DNA from: Paenibacillus sp. 1_12
Lineage (GTDB): Bacteria > Bacillota > Bacilli > Paenibacillales > NBRC-103111
DNA length: 64,000 nt
NCBI RefSeq assembly: GCF_900114475.1
Contig: NZ_FOTE01000025.1
Span: 1 to 64,000 of the forward strand
Direction: 5' to 3'
The position numbers and the translations under genes were made by a program. The notes beneath the pieces are model-generated. The model was not told the DNA's origin, searched no databases, and saw only the letters and a program-made list of their open reading frames with translations. This document shows, piece by piece, positions 26,683-35,825 of the stretch (positions within the stretch are counted from its first letter, which is position 1; each line of letters begins with the position of its first letter).

Positions 26683-26719
26683 AACCTATTAATACAAATA
26701 ATTTTAAGGAGTGAGGTAT

Positions 26720-29700
26720 ATGATCAAGAAGTTTAACAAGAGGATATCGATCTTATTAGTATTCACTTTTATTATCAGTCTAGGCATCCTGCCAGAACAA
26801 GCAGCGCGTGCGGCATCAAGTAAAACCGACATTGCGCCGAGTACGTTAACGAGCAACATAAACGTAAAGGCAAGTTCAGAAAATTCTACTAAAAAAGCAA
26901 CGTTTGCGGTCGATCATACCGGCGGTTCCAGCAGCTTGTGGCAAATTGGTGGAACAGCTACGAACATTTTTCCGGAAGAAGGAAAGACAAGTTCTCTTTG
27001 GCTAGCGATAGATTTGGGATCGGTGAAAACCTTTGATGAAGTCAGCTTTGATATTCCGACTGTTTCTAGCAATGTTTATGCGCGCATGTCGGACTATGAA
27101 GTCGTATACACATCAAATGCAAATACTTGGACAAACTTACCTGCCTTAAATAACTCAAGTCGTACTACCTATGACTGGGGCGCAGACTCCTGGACACTCG
27201 CAAAAAAGGTTACCGTTCCCAGCAGCATAGTTCCAAGTGATCCGAATTGGGGTTCGCTCACACCGATTAATGCCGATTGGACTGCCACAACCACTGGAAC
27301 ATTCACAGCTCCCGTTACGGCACGATATGTGATGATCCATTTTACGCTGAAGTACGGCAAAGCAGGTGCGATAGGAATGTCAAACCTTAAGATTTTGAAA
27401 ACTGCTGATGCTGTTCTTCCTAAGTACGCCGATACTTATTTGAACGAACCAGGTAGCGGTTACGCCATTATCACGCCTGACTATCCTGGAATGAATCTCA
27501 CAATCGGTCGTCCGGCTGTAATAGACGCAAACGCAGCTTCTAGAAAGTTTCCTGTTTTCAATATCAAGAAAGCGCTTTCTGGAACCTCGATTACTGGAAC
27601 ACTCCTTGCTCCAGACGGTTCAAAGGTATACAGCTTTCCTGTGACCCATGTAGATGCAGGCGGCAATGCCGTCATGTCTATTCCTGATTCCATAACACTG
27701 GCTAAAGGAACTTATAGGGTGGAATTCGCACTTTCAAATAACGGCAATACTTTTTATGACAGCTACTACTTTACAGCAATTCCTAGTTTCAGAAATTACA
27801 TGTCAACGCCGAATACGATAAATTCCAATAATGCAAATGTGGCCAATGTGAACCCTGATTCATGGACCAATCATGCATATCCAGCCTTACAACTGGACGG
27901 TTCGGGTAAAATCTTCTATGCACCGGATTACAAAGGGAATCAAGTCATGGATTATTCGGCTGTTGGTTATCAAGGTGGAGGAGTAGCTATTCCTAATGTG
28001 CCGGTACGTGTGAAAGTAGCGCCTCTCGCCAATAATACCGAAGATTCGTGGCAGGCGATCCAGGATGCTATTGACTATGTTTCAATCTACCCCATTCAGT
28101 CGGATGGCTTCCGCGGTGCCGTATATCTGGAGCCGGGAGTGTTCCGTATCAGTAAACCGCTTAATGTGACCACATCAGGGGTCGTGATACGGGGAGCAGG
28201 TTCGGGAACGGTTACTCCAATTGTCGGCGATGGCTCGGTTCAAAATCCGTATGACGAACAAATCGCAAGTGAAGGTGCAGAGCCGGGTGTTACGAAACTG
28301 ATATCAACTTGGAAGCTAACTGATTCGTTCACTCCATCTACAGACCATGCTACAACGACGGGCAGTCCTTATTCAAAAGGTTCCAACAGCACATTAATTA
28401 ATTTTAACGGTCAAGGGGTAACCCAATCCGCATCCACTACCATCACGGATCAATATGTAGGTGCAGGACAATATGCCGTGCATGTTGCAAGCACATCCGG
28501 TCTTTCGGTTGGCGATAGTGTATCTGTACAAAAGGCGATTAATGTGAATTGGGTGAAGGCTATGTATATGGATAATGTGGACGGTGCGAGCAACTGGCTG
28601 CCTAATGGCAACCTGGAGAGCGGCTTTGCCGGTACACCGTTCACATCTGAACGTACGATCAAGAGCATTGACACCGTCACAAACAAGATCACATTTACAG
28701 AGCCTCTTGCAGATAATCTCGACATGCGCTGGGGTGTTTCCAAAGTTGTAAAAATAGTAGAGGACGGTCGTATTAAACAAGTAGGCGTTGAAAATATTCA
28801 AGGTATCTCGCATTTTTATAATACAACGAAGCCCAGCCTGTCCAGATACGGGGACAATTATCGCTCTTATAATGACGAAAACCACGCTCAAGTATTTGTA
28901 GCGATGGTGAATGTTCGTGACGGATGGATGCGTAATTTTACGACCTATCACATTGACAGCGCATTTGTTACTGAGGGCAATTCTCGTAATATAACGGTTC
29001 AAGACGGAAATGTCTTGGATCCTGTCAGCCTTATGGATGCAGGGGAGCGGCGTTATTCAATCTACTTTAAAAAATCGGAATTCATGTTTACACAGCGGGT
29101 GTACTCGAGATATATGCGTCATGCATTTATCGTTGATTCTTATACTTCTGGTCCCAATGTATTCTACAACAGCACAAGCGAGTATACGTCCAATGCGTCT
29201 GAGCCGCATTTCCGTTGGTCGTCCGGAGGACTGTACGATAATGTTGCGGCACGCATATACCTACAAAACAGATGGAACATGGGAACCTCCCATGGTTGGG
29301 CAGGTGTTAACTATCTGCTTTATAATTTTACCGGCCCCTTTATTGCTACGCAGCCACAGCTTACGCCTAATTATGTGATCGGGCATCTATTTGATAGCAA
29401 CACCAATCGTTTGGGATCAGCTACCGACCCGTTGACTGGTCGTCAGAAGACCGATAAGACAGACTCTGCGAATATGGCAAGCGCCGGGCTTAATGGCGGC
29501 AAGGTGCCGAATTTTGAAGCATACGAATACAGCATGACAAATAAAGTAACGCCAGCGGCCAACAATATGCCGGATAGTCTCTATGTGAAGCAGCTTATCA
29601 ATAGTCATGGTGCGCAGGCGGCTACTATTCTCACAGAAAATACCGTTCCGCCAATCAATGATCAATCAAGCACTCAGCGGCCTAAGCTCATAGATCTTAA

Positions 29701-32047
29701 AGTCGGTGGACAGACGCTTTCTGGATTTTCACCGGATATTTACAGGTATTCCTATACACTTCCTCTTGATTATGACTACTCCAAAAAAGTGGAGGTAACT
29801 GCCCAAGCAGGTGCGGGGATAACGGTTGACATTGCTTATCCTCAAGATATAAGCAGTGAGATGGTTCAAATTACGCTTACGGATGCAAAAGGTGTGAAAA
29901 ATTTTTATAGTGTATCCATGAACATGATTTATAAGTCGCCAATCGTGGCTGCAAGCGACCAGCAGGTGGACTCGAGCAATTTCAATTATGCAGTAAATGT
30001 ATTGAACCCTGCTGATTATGCAGGCAGCAATTCGCTTCGTTGGGCGGCCAGTGGCTCGGCATGGATTAGAATGTATTTAGGAGAAACAACGAAACGGGTT
30101 ACTGGAGTGCAGGTTGGATTTATCCAGCATGCTACCAATACACGTTTCTATAAGTTAAGAGTCGAATACTCGATGGATGGGCAAAACTGGTCGTATGTCC
30201 CGTCGGGTACAGTGACAAGCGACACGACAGCCTCGCCGGTATCGTGGAATAATGAGGCGGATACGTATATTAACTCACTAACGCTCAATCCAGCTAATGT
30301 ATTATCGGCAGCAAACACCTTGCAGACGTTCATGTTTGATAAGCCTGTACAAGCACGATTTATTAGAATTGCCGGAAATGGTAATACGACAGGTACGGCT
30401 AGCAACGCTTGGAATTCTTATTGGAGGCTGCGTCCTGCTTATGAGCAGGCAGATCTACAATATACGGCTCCTACTGGAGTCGCTATTTCCGGACCGTCGA
30501 CCCTTAATTCTACTGACTCTATACAGCTTCAGGCACTAATTACCCCAAACACCGCCACGGTGAAAGAGGTAGTTTGGACATCAAGTAATCCCGCTATTGC
30601 AACTGTGGATTCAACCGGTAAGGTAACAGCTGCTGCAGCTGGAAAAGTAACAATTACCGCAACTACCGTTGATGGTAAGTTTATTTCTGCTGGTGTGCTT
30701 CAACAAGCAGCGAGCACACATGACTTGATCATTACTAAAAGCAGTAATGCTGATTTGAGCGATTTGACATTGTCAAACGGTATCTTAAGTCCTGCATTTG
30801 CTGCCGATACAATGGACTACACTTCGTATGTGGCTGTAGGAGTACCCCGACTTACTGTAACAGCAATTGTATTTGATACTAACGCAACAATGACTGTGAA
30901 CGGAAATCAAGTTATAAGTGGTCAAGAAAGCGGAGATATTCAACTGCAGATAGGAGGTAATACGATTAACGTTGCAGTAACAGCGGAGGACGGTACAACG
31001 AAGACCTACAATATCATCGTTAACCGGCTTCCGGGTAATAGTGTCAGCAGTGGCGGGGGTGGGATCTCAAACCAAAGCGGCAGTAAAGAAACCGCAACGG
31101 ATGGTAAGCTAACACTTCCTGTAGGCAAGTCGGGCGAAGTTAGTTTAGGTGGTGAAATTATAATCTCCATTCCAGCCAATGCTACAGACAAAGAATTGAA
31201 GTTAACGATTGAAAAAGTGATGGACACTAAAGCTCTCCTTAAGAATAATCAGGTACTGGCTAGCTCTATATTTGAGATCCTGAAAAATTTTCCGGAGAAT
31301 TTTAATAATTCTATCACGCTAACCTTTACTTTCGATCCAGCAAGCTATAAGAGCAACCAAAGGGTGGGCATCTTTTACTATGATGAGTTGAAGCAAGTAT
31401 GGGAAGAAGTCAAGGGTGGAAAAATTAACGGCAATACGATTACCGCTGAGGTAAATCACTTTACGAAATACGCGGTACTCGTCGTAGATCCAGTGACGGA
31501 TAAGCCAAACCCAGTTGTCAGCTTGTACGATATCCCTGGACATTGGGCAGAGATTAACATTAATAAAGCAGTCAGCAAAGGAATTATCAGCGGTTACCCG
31601 GACGGTACATTTAAGCCGGATCATACGGTGACAAGAGCGGAATTTGTCGTCATGCTGATGAACACACGGCTGCCGCAAGGTGAAGGAGCGACTCTGAGCT
31701 TCACAGACAATGTGGAGATCGGAAGCTGGGCGCAGAATGCCGTTGCGCGTGCGTTACAAGCAGGTATTGTTAAAGGCTATGAGGACGGAAGCTTCTGGCC
31801 GAATGCAGAAATTACACGAGCTGAGATGGCTTTGATGCTCGCCAATGCTTATGGTCTGGCTATCGATGCTGATACAGTTACCGGCTTCGCGGATGACAAA
31901 GACGTTCCAGATTGGTCTAAAGGTGCTGTAGCGGTAATGAAGAAGCAAAAACTTCTCGAGGGTAAAGGAGACAACACTTTTGCCCCTCTGGCTCCAGCAA
32001 CGAGAGCCGAAGCAGTAACAGTTCTGCTGAACCTGTCCGCTCAATAA
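26720..32047 (+). CDS. Giant secreted SLH-anchored beta-helix (pectate-lyase-like) enzyme
   Basis: A 1,775-residue surface protein. In order: a signal peptide ending near EQAARAAS; a discoidin-like carbohydrate module (about 40-235); a linker domain; a right-handed beta-helix of pectate-lyase type (about 430-960; AIQDAIDYVSIYPI, GVVIRGAGSGT); a cadherin-like module; a second discoidin-like module (about 1075-1250); a BIG2 Ig-like module (STDSIQLQALITPN, VWTSSNPAIATVDS); another cadherin-like module; a ZU5-like module; and three SLH domains (about 1610-1775) that bind pyruvylated cell-wall polymer. ATG 26720 follows AAGGAG. It most likely degrades a polysaccharide whose fragments feed the upstream transporter. 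The catalytic specificity is not evident. Confidence 0.88.
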   Translation: MIKKFNKRISILLVFTFIISLGILPEQAARAASSKTDIAPSTLTSNINVKASSENSTKKATFAVDHTGGSSSLWQIGGTATNIFPEEGKTSSLWLAIDLGSVKTFDEVSFDIPTVSSNVYARMSDYEVVYTSNANTWTNLPALNNSSRTTYDWGADSWTLAKKVTVPSSIVPSDPNWGSLTPINADWTATTTGTFTAPVTARYVMIHFTLKYGKAGAIGMSNLKILKTADAVLPKYADTYLNEPGSGYAIITPDYPGMNLTIGRPAVIDANAASRKFPVFNIKKALSGTSITGTLLAPDGSKVYSFPVTHVDAGGNAVMSIPDSITLAKGTYRVEFALSNNGNTFYDSYYFTAIPSFRNYMSTPNTINSNNANVANVNPDSWTNHAYPALQLDGSGKIFYAPDYKGNQVMDYSAVGYQGGGVAIPNVPVRVKVAPLANNTEDSWQAIQDAIDYVSIYPIQSDGFRGAVYLEPGVFRISKPLNVTTSGVVIRGAGSGTVTPIVGDGSVQNPYDEQIASEGAEPGVTKLISTWKLTDSFTPSTDHATTTGSPYSKGSNSTLINFNGQGVTQSASTTITDQYVGAGQYAVHVASTSGLSVGDSVSVQKAINVNWVKAMYMDNVDGASNWLPNGNLESGFAGTPFTSERTIKSIDTVTNKITFTEPLADNLDMRWGVSKVVKIVEDGRIKQVGVENIQGISHFYNTTKPSLSRYGDNYRSYNDENHAQVFVAMVNVRDGWMRNFTTYHIDSAFVTEGNSRNITVQDGNVLDPVSLMDAGERRYSIYFKKSEFMFTQRVYSRYMRHAFIVDSYTSGPNVFYNSTSEYTSNASEPHFRWSSGGLYDNVAARIYLQNRWNMGTSHGWAGVNYLLYNFTGPFIATQPQLTPNYVIGHLFDSNTNRLGSATDPLTGRQKTDKTDSANMASAGLNGGKVPNFEAYEYSMTNKVTPAANNMPDSLYVKQLINSHGAQAATILTENTVPPINDQSSTQRPKLIDLKVGGQTLSGFSPDIYRYSYTLPLDYDYSKKVEVTAQAGAGITVDIAYPQDISSEMVQITLTDAKGVKNFYSVSMNMIYKSPIVAASDQQVDSSNFNYAVNVLNPADYAGSNSLRWAASGSAWIRMYLGETTKRVTGVQVGFIQHATNTRFYKLRVEYSMDGQNWSYVPSGTVTSDTTASPVSWNNEADTYINSLTLNPANVLSAANTLQTFMFDKPVQARFIRIAGNGNTTGTASNAWNSYWRLRPAYEQADLQYTAPTGVAISGPSTLNSTDSIQLQALITPNTATVKEVVWTSSNPAIATVDSTGKVTAAAAGKVTITATTVDGKFISAGVLQQAASTHDLIITKSSNADLSDLTLSNGILSPAFAADTMDYTSYVAVGVPRLTVTAIVFDTNATMTVNGNQVISGQESGDIQLQIGGNTINVAVTAEDGTTKTYNIIVNRLPGNSVSSGGGGISNQSGSKETATDGKLTLPVGKSGEVSLGGEIIISIPANATDKELKLTIEKVMDTKALLKNNQVLASSIFEILKNFPENFNNSITLTFTFDPASYKSNQRVGIFYYDELKQVWEEVKGGKINGNTITAEVNHFTKYAVLVVDPVTDKPNPVVSLYDIPGHWAEININKAVSKGIISGYPDGTFKPDHTVTRAEFVVMLMNTRLPQGEGATLSFTDNVEIGSWAQNAVARALQAGIVKGYEDGSFWPNAEITRAEMALMLANAYGLAIDADTVTGFADDKDVPDWSKGAVAVMKKQKLLEGKGDNTFAPLAPATRAEAVTVLLNLSAQ

Positions 32048-32082
32048 AGTAAATATCCTATCAACCATTTGAAACAGCGAGA

Positions 32083-32135
32083 AAGGGTTATTCTGCAGGT
32101 AGTCGAACAGACTGCTTGAGGGATAACCTTTTTTG
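32083..32135 (+). terminator. Hairpin terminator after the SLH gene
   Basis: AAAGGGTTAT at 32083-32091 pairs with ATAACCTTT at 32123-32131 across a long loop, then a T run. It ends the 20.6-32.0 kb operon. Confidence 0.65.
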
Positions 32136-32267
32136 CGGTTTAGTGATTGGTCAGAAAAATACTTTTGGTTTTACGTATTGTGCAATAAATCAACCCAAAA
32201 AAAGGAGAATTAATGTATGGCTCGAATAGTAAAATTGTACATTTTTATATGAAAAAAGGAGGGGCAT

Positions 32268-32684
32268 ATGAGTACAATCAGAGAGATGACCATAAATGAT
32301 TACGAACAAATGATTGAATTGTGGAACGACATTGAGGGGTTAGCTTTAAGTAACGCCGATTCCAGAGAAAACATTACTATGTATTTAAACAGAAATAAAG
32401 GATTAAGTTATGTTTGCGAACAAAATAGTAAAATTATAGGTACAATTTTGTGTGGGCATGACGGAAGAAGAGGTTTCATTTACCATGTGACTGTGAATCC
32501 AGAATATCGAAAACAAAAGATCGGCAATAAACTCGTACAAACAAGTTTAGAAAAATTAAGTCAAGAAGGAATCGATAAGTGCCACATATTTGTAATTGAG
32601 GACAATATAGTTGGAAATGGCTTCTGGACTTCAACTGGCTGGGAGAAAAGAAGCGGATTTTTTGTTTATTCAAGGAACACATAA
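32268..32684 (+). CDS. GNAT acetyltransferase, RimI-like
   Basis: A 138-residue GNAT enzyme. The acetyl-CoA loop is YRKQKIGNKLV after the strand IYHVTVNPE, and the end reads FWTSTGWEKRSGFFVYSR. ATG 32268 follows GGAGGGG. A short frame from 32214 with its own AAAGGAG site overlaps the start of this gene in another phase and may couple translation, though it could be chance. Substrate unknown. Confidence 0.85.
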   Translation: MSTIREMTINDYEQMIELWNDIEGLALSNADSRENITMYLNRNKGLSYVCEQNSKIIGTILCGHDGRRGFIYHVTVNPEYRKQKIGNKLVQTSLEKLSQEGIDKCHIFVIEDNIVGNGFWTSTGWEKRSGFFVYSRNT

Positions 32685-32829
32685 GGAAAATTGTCAAATA
32701 CATTGTTGTGCTTACCAAGTACGATAATTCGATACAGAAACCGCTGCCGCGAGGCAACCATCATTGTGGGCAGAGAAATGAAATTTATTTTTGGGGGAAT
32801 CCATTTGAACCGTCCACTATTGAGAGCGG

Positions 32830-32862
32830 AGGAGTTTGCTGTGCAGCAGATTCCTTTTTTTG
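32830..32862 (+). terminator. Hairpin terminator, AGGAG family
   Basis: AGGA and TTTGCTG (32830-32841) pair with CAGCAGA and TCCT (32844-32855), followed by seven T. It lies 50 bases before the APH start, isolating that gene from the GNAT upstream. Confidence 0.7.
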
Positions 32863-32910
32863 TTACTTGAAGTAACAGCTACAATTTTTGCGAGAGAGGC
32901 GATAAGGGAT

Positions 32911-33825
32911 ATGGGTAGTTCGAATCAATGGGATGCAGAATGGGAAGTTACAGAAGAATTGGCTCGTCAATTAATAAGCAGTCAGTTTCCGCAGTTAGCT
33001 TCAAAAAGCGTACAAAAACTAGGACATGGCTGGGATAACACTGTTTTTCTTGTCGGGGCCGAATATGTATTTCGTTTTCCAAGAAGAGAAGTTTCCATTA
33101 ATCGTTTAAGGATGGAAGGAAAGATACTACCTAAGCTTAAAGATTATTTTTCCATTGCCTTTTCCTTACCGATATTTTTTGGGGAAGGGGATTATGATTA
33201 TCCTGCACCCTTCCTAGGCTACCCCTATTTATCCGGAGAGTTTCCAATCGGATTAACGGACAAGCAACGTGCGTTATCAGCAACAACGCTCGCACAATTT
33301 TTAAAAAGCTTACATGCATTCCCTGTGAAAATTGCCCAAGAAAATGGGGTTCAACATGACCATAGAAATCTGACTGATATTGCGATGCGTAAGGAAAAGA
33401 TGCATAAATTCATTTCCGACTTTGCCCATCATTTTAGTGGAGAAGAGTATAGTGCATTATCGAATTATTTGGAACAGCTCAGAACGGAAAGGGTGAAACC
33501 AAAGTACGTATTCCTTCATGGTGACCTTCATTTTAAAAATATGCTGGTAGATGAGAATGGAAGAGTTACAGGGATTATTGACTGGGGAGATATCCATATA
33601 GGACATCCTGCTTGTGACTTGAATGTTGTGTATAGCTTTTTACCTCCGGATGTGCGTTCTGACTTTTTTAAAGAATATGGGGATGTAGATGAAGAAACGA
33701 AGGTGTTAGCTCGATTGATTGCCATATATATTCCCATTTTGATAATGATGCAGGCAATTGATGATAAAGATGAAAGGTTGGTTGATGAAGCAAAAAGGAA
33801 CATAAAACGTGCTCTCGATGATTAA
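32911..33825 (+). CDS. APH-type phosphotransferase (macrolide/aminoglycoside kinase-like)
   Basis: A 304-residue kinase with the catalytic loop VFLHGDLHFKNMLV and metal-binding IIDWGD, plus the nucleotide-lobe motif GHGWDNTVFLVG with the Lys replaced by Arg in YVFRFPRREV. I take ATG 32911, as the earlier in-frame start at 32836 lies inside a terminator hairpin. The sequence PFLGYPYLSGE is common in Mph-like and related soluble kinases. It may modify an antibiotic or a small metabolite. It is more distant from the 11175 kinase than two recent duplicates would be. Confidence 0.85.
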   Translation: MGSSNQWDAEWEVTEELARQLISSQFPQLASKSVQKLGHGWDNTVFLVGAEYVFRFPRREVSINRLRMEGKILPKLKDYFSIAFSLPIFFGEGDYDYPAPFLGYPYLSGEFPIGLTDKQRALSATTLAQFLKSLHAFPVKIAQENGVQHDHRNLTDIAMRKEKMHKFISDFAHHFSGEEYSALSNYLEQLRTERVKPKYVFLHGDLHFKNMLVDENGRVTGIIDWGDIHIGHPACDLNVVYSFLPPDVRSDFFKEYGDVDEETKVLARLIAIYIPILIMMQAIDDKDERLVDEAKRNIKRALDD

Positions 33826-33964
33826 GAATCTGGCTACAACAGCGATTGGAAGAAGGGTCTGCTTTCGCAGCGTCTCCCTGCTGACCGGATGTTTGGTACA
33901 TCTTATATAGTGAAAGAAAAACACCTCATTTTCATGCAAATATTTTAAAAATATCATTTTGCAC

Positions 33965-33995
33965 TTGAAACTTACGTAACGGAATGTTCTATGAT
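33965..33995 (+). promoter_or_regulatory. MerR-type promoter with 19-bp spacer
   Basis: TTGAAA (33965-33970) and TATGAT (33990-33995) are separated by exactly 19 bases containing the palindrome TTACGTAA. A 19-bp spacer with internal dyad is the hallmark of MerR-regulated promoters, and a MerR remnant starts 43 bases downstream. Confidence 0.65.
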
Positions 33996-34037
33996 GTGGG
34001 TACCGGTAAAAACTTCGCGCGAAAAAAGGGGATGATC

Positions 34038-34166
34038 ATGAAACGGGAGTGGAAAGTTGGAGGACATGCTTAATTGGCAGGATTAACGGTTCGAGCGTTG
34101 CTATACTACGACCAGATCGGTTTGTACTCGCCATCCGGTCATACTGACTCCGGACACAGAATCTAT
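34038..34166 (+). pseudogene. MerR family regulator, N-terminal fragment with nonsense codon
   Basis: From ATG 34038 the frame reads MKREWKVGGHA, then TAA (34071-34073), then in the same frame LAGLTVRALLYYDQIGLYSP and HTDSGHRIY, an unmistakable MerR helix-turn-helix of the TipA/multidrug type. The homology ends abruptly at about 34166 where sequence from an MFS transporter begins in another frame. Stop codon and truncation make it non-functional. Its promoter at 33965 looks intact. Confidence 0.8.
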
Positions 34167-34572
34167 ATCAGCGGCCTCCATGCTACAAACCAGCGGTGAA
34201 TTCGCCTTCGCACTTGGTATCGCAGTCTTGGGCAGCATCGGTACGGTCGTTTATCGCAATCAAGTGGCGAACGCTATTCCCACCGACTTGCCGGCGTCCG
34301 CGTTACAAGCCACCCGCGACAGCTTGGCCGGTGCCACAGCTATAGCGGAAGGTCTCTCAGAACAAGTCGGTAAGGCACTGCTCACGGGGGCACGCGAAGC
34401 TTTTACGAGCGGGATGCACGCCGTTGCGGCAGTCAGCGGCGCCATCATGCTTGTTATCATCGTCCTTGTCGTTACGCGTCTTCGTCACTTACGACCAATC
34501 GGAGAGACTCAGTCTAACCAAGCCGGAAGTATTTCAGAAGTAGCACCCGGCACTGCCAAAGAATCAAGGTAG
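34165..34572 (+). pseudogene. C-terminal fragment of a DHA2-type MFS multidrug exporter
   Basis: The frame reads ISAASMLQTSGEFAFALGIA, then VLGSIGTVVYRNQ, and a final membrane helix HAVAAVSGAIMLVIIVLVV, matching the last two helices of 14-helix EmrB/SmvA-type exporters. The first roughly 380 residues are missing; the fragment is fused directly to a MerR gene fragment. GC content is clearly higher than in the flanking AT-rich genes. This is a deletion product of a MerR-MFS pair. Confidence 0.8.
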
Positions 34573-34767
34573 TTGCACTACGAAGTCATGATTAAGTAAG
34601 ATACCAACCAGTATGGGCACTGTCCAATACCAATCAATACCTTAAATGATTGGACTGTAAACACTCCATAATTAAATCCTGAGATAAATGCCGGATAGGA
34701 TCGAAGTCTTAAAGGCCTACACTACACACTTACATGTATTCAATGTATTGTGGAAGGAGCGTCACAA

Positions 34768-34812
34768 AGCCGACCAAAACTGGAACAATACAGTCTTGGT
34801 CGGCTATTTTCT
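34768..34812 (+). terminator. Hairpin terminator
   Basis: AGCCGACCAA (34768-34777) pairs perfectly with TTGGTCGGCT (34796-34805), followed by ATTTT. It lies about 200 bases after the MFS fragment; the sequence between shows no gene. Confidence 0.65.
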
Positions 34813-34913
34813 GTTGTTCAATTCCCTCAGCACGATTTAGTTTTCTTACGCATGTTCACTGATTCGGAATTTTGATACTCGGCTTGTCGAGTGATCGTAC
34901 CGTTTCATCTTAA

Positions 34914-34959
34914 ATTAAGAAAAAAACGCCAAGCCGGACGAGATTCAGGGCTTAGCGTA
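34914..34959 (-). terminator. Hairpin terminator of the minus-strand ABC operon
   Basis: ACGC-AAGCC (34926-34935) pairs with GGCTT-GCGT (34949-34958), each arm with one odd base. On the minus strand it is followed by a run of T. Confidence 0.7.
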
Positions 34960-35009
34960 TATTAAAGTCAAAATGTTGGCGGGGCACAAATCAGGTAATT
35001 CGACAAAAG

Positions 35010-35825
35010 TTATGTCCGGCGCATATAGGCAATTACTGTAATTGGTGCAAAGATTGCTACAATGACAACTGCACCGATAAGGGAGATGATGAGATCCCAA
35101 CCAACGGTTCCAAAGTTGGCAAGTTCTCGTACGGCAGATACGAGGTGAGAGATTGGATTGATTTTAACAAACCATTGGAGCCAACCAGGCATGGTATTGA
35201 CTGGTACGAAGGCGTTGGAAAGGAACGTCAGCGGAAACAGCACAATCATCGATATCCCTTGAACGCTTGAAGCAGTACGCGCAATCACGCCGAAGAAAGC
35301 GAAGATCCAACTGATTGACCAAGAGCAAAAAATGACAAGAATCGCAGCGATAGCAACATGATCCAAGCCTCCAGCGGGACGATAGCCCATAAGATATCCC
35401 ATTGAAAAGGTGAGTACAGTAGCGATGGTATACCGGATAGTGTCTGCCAACAAGGCTCCTGCTAACGGAGCTATCCTTGCGATTGGCAAAGACTTGAATC
35501 GGTCAAATACGCCTTTATCCATATCCTCACGCAATTGGACCCCGGTGACGATTGAAGTAGTAATCACGGTTTGCACCAGGATGCCAGGAATAATGACGGG
35601 CAAATAGCTCAGAACGTCACCAGAGATGGCACCACCAAAGATGTAGGTAAACATTAGAGTGAATATGATCGGCTGGAGAGTGACATCAAATAATTGTTCG
35701 GGTGTGCGACGAATTTTCAAAAGCCCTCGATAGGCCATTGTCAAAGAGTTGCGTACCGTTTGGCTGAAGCTCGTGTAGTTTTTCAATCCGCGATCGGCAA
35801 CCGGTTGAATTGAAGTGCTTTTCAT
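35010..35825 (-). CDS. ABC-2 type exporter permease (DrrB-like)
   Basis: A 271-residue, six-helix membrane subunit of an ABC-2 exporter. It opens with MAYRGLLKIRRTPEQLFDVT and has the DrrB-type segments VQLREDMDKGVFDRFKSLPI and FPLTFLSNAFVPVNTMPGWL. The ATG overlaps the stop of the ATPase gene by four bases (ATGA), so the two are translationally coupled. Such pairs export lipophilic drugs or lipids. No antibiotic-biosynthesis genes are adjacent, though a macrolide-type glycosyltransferase lies at 37323. Confidence 0.9.
   Translation of the reverse strand: MKSTSIQPVADRGLKNYTSFSQTVRNSLTMAYRGLLKIRRTPEQLFDVTLQPIIFTLMFTYIFGGAISGDVLSYLPVIIPGILVQTVITTSIVTGVQLREDMDKGVFDRFKSLPIARIAPLAGALLADTIRYTIATVLTFSMGYLMGYRPAGGLDHVAIAAILVIFCSWSISWIFAFFGVIARTASSVQGISMIVLFPLTFLSNAFVPVNTMPGWLQWFVKINPISHLVSAVRELANFGTVGWDLIISLIGAVVIVAIFAPITVIAYMRRT

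Noticed and set aside
26720-32047. Long antisense frames opposite the SLH enzyme gene (for example 28394-29002 on minus)
   Set aside because: They are codon-bias shadows of the real gene, without ribosome sites or motifs.
32836-32910. N-terminal extension of the APH-type kinase
   Set aside because: It lies within the AGGAG-family terminator hairpin and its tail; family homology starts after ATG 32911.
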